From the NCBI RefSeq assembly GCF_004362855.1, contig NZ_SNXW01000003.1, positions 62,001-126,000 of the forward strand: a stretch of DNA of 64,000 bases, in the 5' to 3' direction. Under the pieces are notes generated by a model. It was given only the letters and a program-made list of their open reading frames with translations. It was not told where the DNA came from and searched no databases. Source of the DNA: Aquabacterium commune (GTDB taxonomy: Bacteria; Pseudomonadota; Gammaproteobacteria; Burkholderiales; Burkholderiaceae_C). A program made the translations under genes and the position numbers. Shown here in pieces: positions 63,201-64,000 of this stretch (positions are counted from its first letter, which is position 1; every line of letters starts with the position of its first letter).

Positions 63201-64000
63201 GGCAAGTGCAGGTTGGACACCGAAAAGCCCGTCAGGCCCGATTTGGGGCGCGAGCCCCGGCCGGTGGCGCCTTCGTCGCGGATCTCGCCACCCGCGCCGG
63301 TCGAGGCGCCGGGGAACGGCGAAATCGCGGTCGGGTGGTTGTGCGTTTCCACCTTCATCAGCACATGGGCCAGCTCGTCGCGGGCCTGGTACTGCGGGGC
63401 GTTGGTGTAGCCGGCGGGCATCCATCGCTCGATGGCGTGGCCTTCCATCACGGAGGCGTTGTCGCTGTAAGCCACCACCGTGTGCTGGGGGTTGAGCTTC
63501 TCGGTGTTGCGGATCATGCCGAACATCGAGAGGTCTTGCGCCTGGCCGTCGATGGTGAATTGCGCATTGAAGATCTTGTGGCGGCAGTGCTCGGAGTTGG
63601 CCTGCGCGAACATGGTCAGCTCGACGTCGGTCGGGTTGCGCTTCAAGCCCGTGAAGGCGTTGACCAGGTACTCGATTTCGTCGTCCGACAAGGCCAGACC
63701 GAAGGTGACATTGGCCTCGTCCAGTGCTTTGCGGCCCTGGCCCAGCACATCGACGTGGGCCATCGGGGCGCCCTGCTTCTCGTCGAACAGGTGACGTGCG
63801 TCTTCGCGGCTGGGCAGCACGCTTTCGGTCATGCGGTCGTGCAACAAGGCGGCGATGGCCTGGCGGTCCTGCTCGGCCAGGGGCTTGGCGCCACCGCCGA
63901 AGCTGCCCATCAAGGCGCCCATGACACCGGCCTTGACCGCGATGCGGTACTCGGTGACGCGCTCGACGCGGCGGATGGCCAAACCACAGTTGTGGGCGAT
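60236..64000 (-). CDS. purL: Phosphoribosylformylglycinamidine synthase (5' truncated)
   Basis: Large purine-pathway enzyme (FGAM synthase) that converts FGAR, ATP and glutamine to FGAM. About 1254 residues are visible against about 1300 for the full protein. The frame is open to the right edge ([14 protein letters not shown]), matching the region after the first part of E. coli PurL, so the start lies outside. [14 protein letters not shown] is the family motif near the start of the synthetase domain. The C-terminal glutaminase has the nucleophilic Cys in [11 protein letters not shown] and the His-Glu pair in PHPERVF at the end. All in one chain, as in gammaproteobacteria and betaproteobacteria. 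Confidence 0.95.
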   Translation of the reverse strand: MAHNCGLAIRRVERVTEYRIAVKAGVMGALMGSFGGGAKPLAEQDRQAIAALLHDRMTESVLPSREDARHLFDEKQGAPMAHVDVLGQGRKALDEANVTFGLALSDDEIEYLVNAFTGLKRNPTDVELTMFAQANSEHCRHKIFNAQFTIDGQAQDLSMFGMIRNTEKLNPQHTVVAYSDNASVMEGHAIERWMPAGYTNAPQYQARDELAHVLMKVETHNHPTAISPFPGASTGAGGEIRDEGATGRGSRPKSGLTGFSVSNLHLPGTNEPWEQDPVGKPEHIASPLQIMVEGPLGGAAFNNEFGRANLGGYFRVFEQTVGEGAGAIRRGYHKPIMIAGGIGTISAEQTKKVVFDAGTLLIQLGGPGMRIGMAGAAASSMAAGTNSAALDFDSVQRGNPEIERRAQEVINHCWGLGANNPILAIHDVGAGGISNAFPELVDGAGKGARFDLSQVPLEESGMAPKEIWCNESQERYVLAIAPESLPIFTAMAERERCPFGVIGVATEALALVLEDTTQPEADKPVDMPMDVLLGKPPKMHRDVKRVAWDGGQLDLTGVALDKVAFDVLRHPTVASKRFLITIGDRTVGGLNSRDQMVGPWQVPVADVAVTLADFQGFAGEAMAMGERTPLASVNAPASGRMAVGEAITNLLAAPIELSRVKLSANWMAACGEAGEDAALYDTVRAVGMELCPALGVSIPVGKDSLSMRTKWKEGGQDNGTTKQVTAPVSLIVTAFASIADVRPTLTPQLVTTEHGQPLDTSLILIDLGEGQRRMAGSMLAQVLNQFGNEVPDVDNPAMLKATVEAVNALRAQGKLLAYHDRGDGGLWATVCEMAFAGHTGVSLNVDMLVTEGDGISDSRADTGDSKNWAGQVGERRNELTLKALFNEELGVVLQVRTTERDAVMQTLREHGLSKHSHVIGKPNNRGEMQVWRDAKDIFKAPLQQLHQTWDEVSWRIAQLRDNPACADSEHATIGVPENTGLHVQLGFDPLEDVAAPFIGKTRPKVAILREQGVNSHVEMAYAMHLGGFDTFDVHMSDLIAGRARLDQFQGFVACGGFSYGDTLGAGEGWARSILFNPQLAEQFAAFMQRQDTFGLGVCNGCQMLAALSPIIPGAQDWPKFTTNQSTRFEARLSQVEVLDSPSIFFQGMAGSRMPIAVSHGEGFANFSQRGDAAKVHRAVRFVDHTGAPTEVYPLNPNGSPDGLTGVTTADGRFTAMMPHPERVFRNVQMSWTSGNAGDASPWLRMFRNARKWVG

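Noticed and set aside
1-64000. CRISPR array, insertion sequence, tRNA or rRNA
   Set aside because: No regular direct-repeat/spacer pattern, transposase motif, cloverleaf or rRNA sequence was recognised by eye on either strand.

Overview
The window is about 64 kb of GC-rich DNA (roughly two thirds G+C by eye). It is densely coding, with about 50 protein genes and no gene-free stretch longer than about 230 bases. It reads as a chromosomal segment of a betaproteobacterium of the order Burkholderiales, in or near Comamonadaceae and the Aquabacterium/Leptothrix-like lineages. The signs are the gene order mltG-tmk-holB-pilZ-tatD, a pyruvate dehydrogenase operon whose E3 carries its own lipoyl domain, an imuA-imuB-dnaE2 mutagenesis cassette, and several protein families typical of the order (DUF4936, DUF2322, DUF4124). 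I see no rRNA, tRNA, insertion sequence, prophage or CRISPR array. The two ends are cut inside genes: a large FabG-type reductase on the left and purL on the right.

Layout. 1-5983 (+): a fatty acid/acyl-CoA block with a high-molecular-weight FabG, a MaoC-type hydratase, a thiolase, a long-chain acyl-CoA ligase and a thioesterase-acetyltransferase fusion. 5999-8583 (-): NRDE protein, DUF4936 protein and YgfZ. 8710-12863 (+): mltG, tmk, holB, pilZ, tatD, with overlapping or closely spaced reading frames. 13005-13220 (+): a small conserved-looking protein. 13258-21960 (-): a co-directional run of eight genes: an asparagine-synthase-like amidotransferase, an acyl-AMP ligase, an acyl carrier protein, an NAD-synthase-like ATP pyrophosphatase, a PrmC-like methyltransferase and an amino-acid ABC importer lacking its ATPase. 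22154-23544: an unknown protein and a two-gene YeeE/YedE sulfur transporter. 23769-26371 (+): tandem membrane diguanylate cyclases. 26361-27959 (-): CDF metal exporter and ribA. 28090-33507 (+): SOS mutagenesis operon behind a perfect LexA box. 33679-34086: MAPEG-family protein behind an operator-like palindrome. 34205-40151 (-): aceE-aceF-lpd, divergent from a PAS histidine kinase and FixJ-type regulator (40343-43563). 43661-48585 (+): folD, oligopeptidase A, a DUF4124-glutaredoxin protein and a flavoprotein. 48677-54707: SGNH hydrolase, rpiA, a DUF1624 membrane protein, RlhA-type U32 protein, a LpxH-like phosphoesterase and DUF2322. 54739-58549: LysR regulator divergent from an acyl-CoA dehydrogenase and CoA-transferase pair. 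58682-64000: DUF945 protein and purL.

Most of the window is core metabolism and maintenance. The part that looks most like an uncharacterised system is 16163-21960. Two different N-type ATP pyrophosphatases (AsnB-like and NadE-like) are packed with a dedicated carrier protein, its probable loading ligase and a methyltransferase with an amide-nitrogen-type NPPY motif. This suggests a small carrier-dependent pathway that makes, and may N-methylate, an amide or amidine. The substrate cannot be read from the sequence.

Regulation visible in the sequence includes the LexA box at 28069-28084, a palindrome between the -35 and -10 of the MAPEG gene, a CsoR/FrmR-like site before the YeeE/YedE pair, a palindrome over the lysR start, and several terminators between convergent genes. 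All start sites, promoters and operators were read by eye and not computed.
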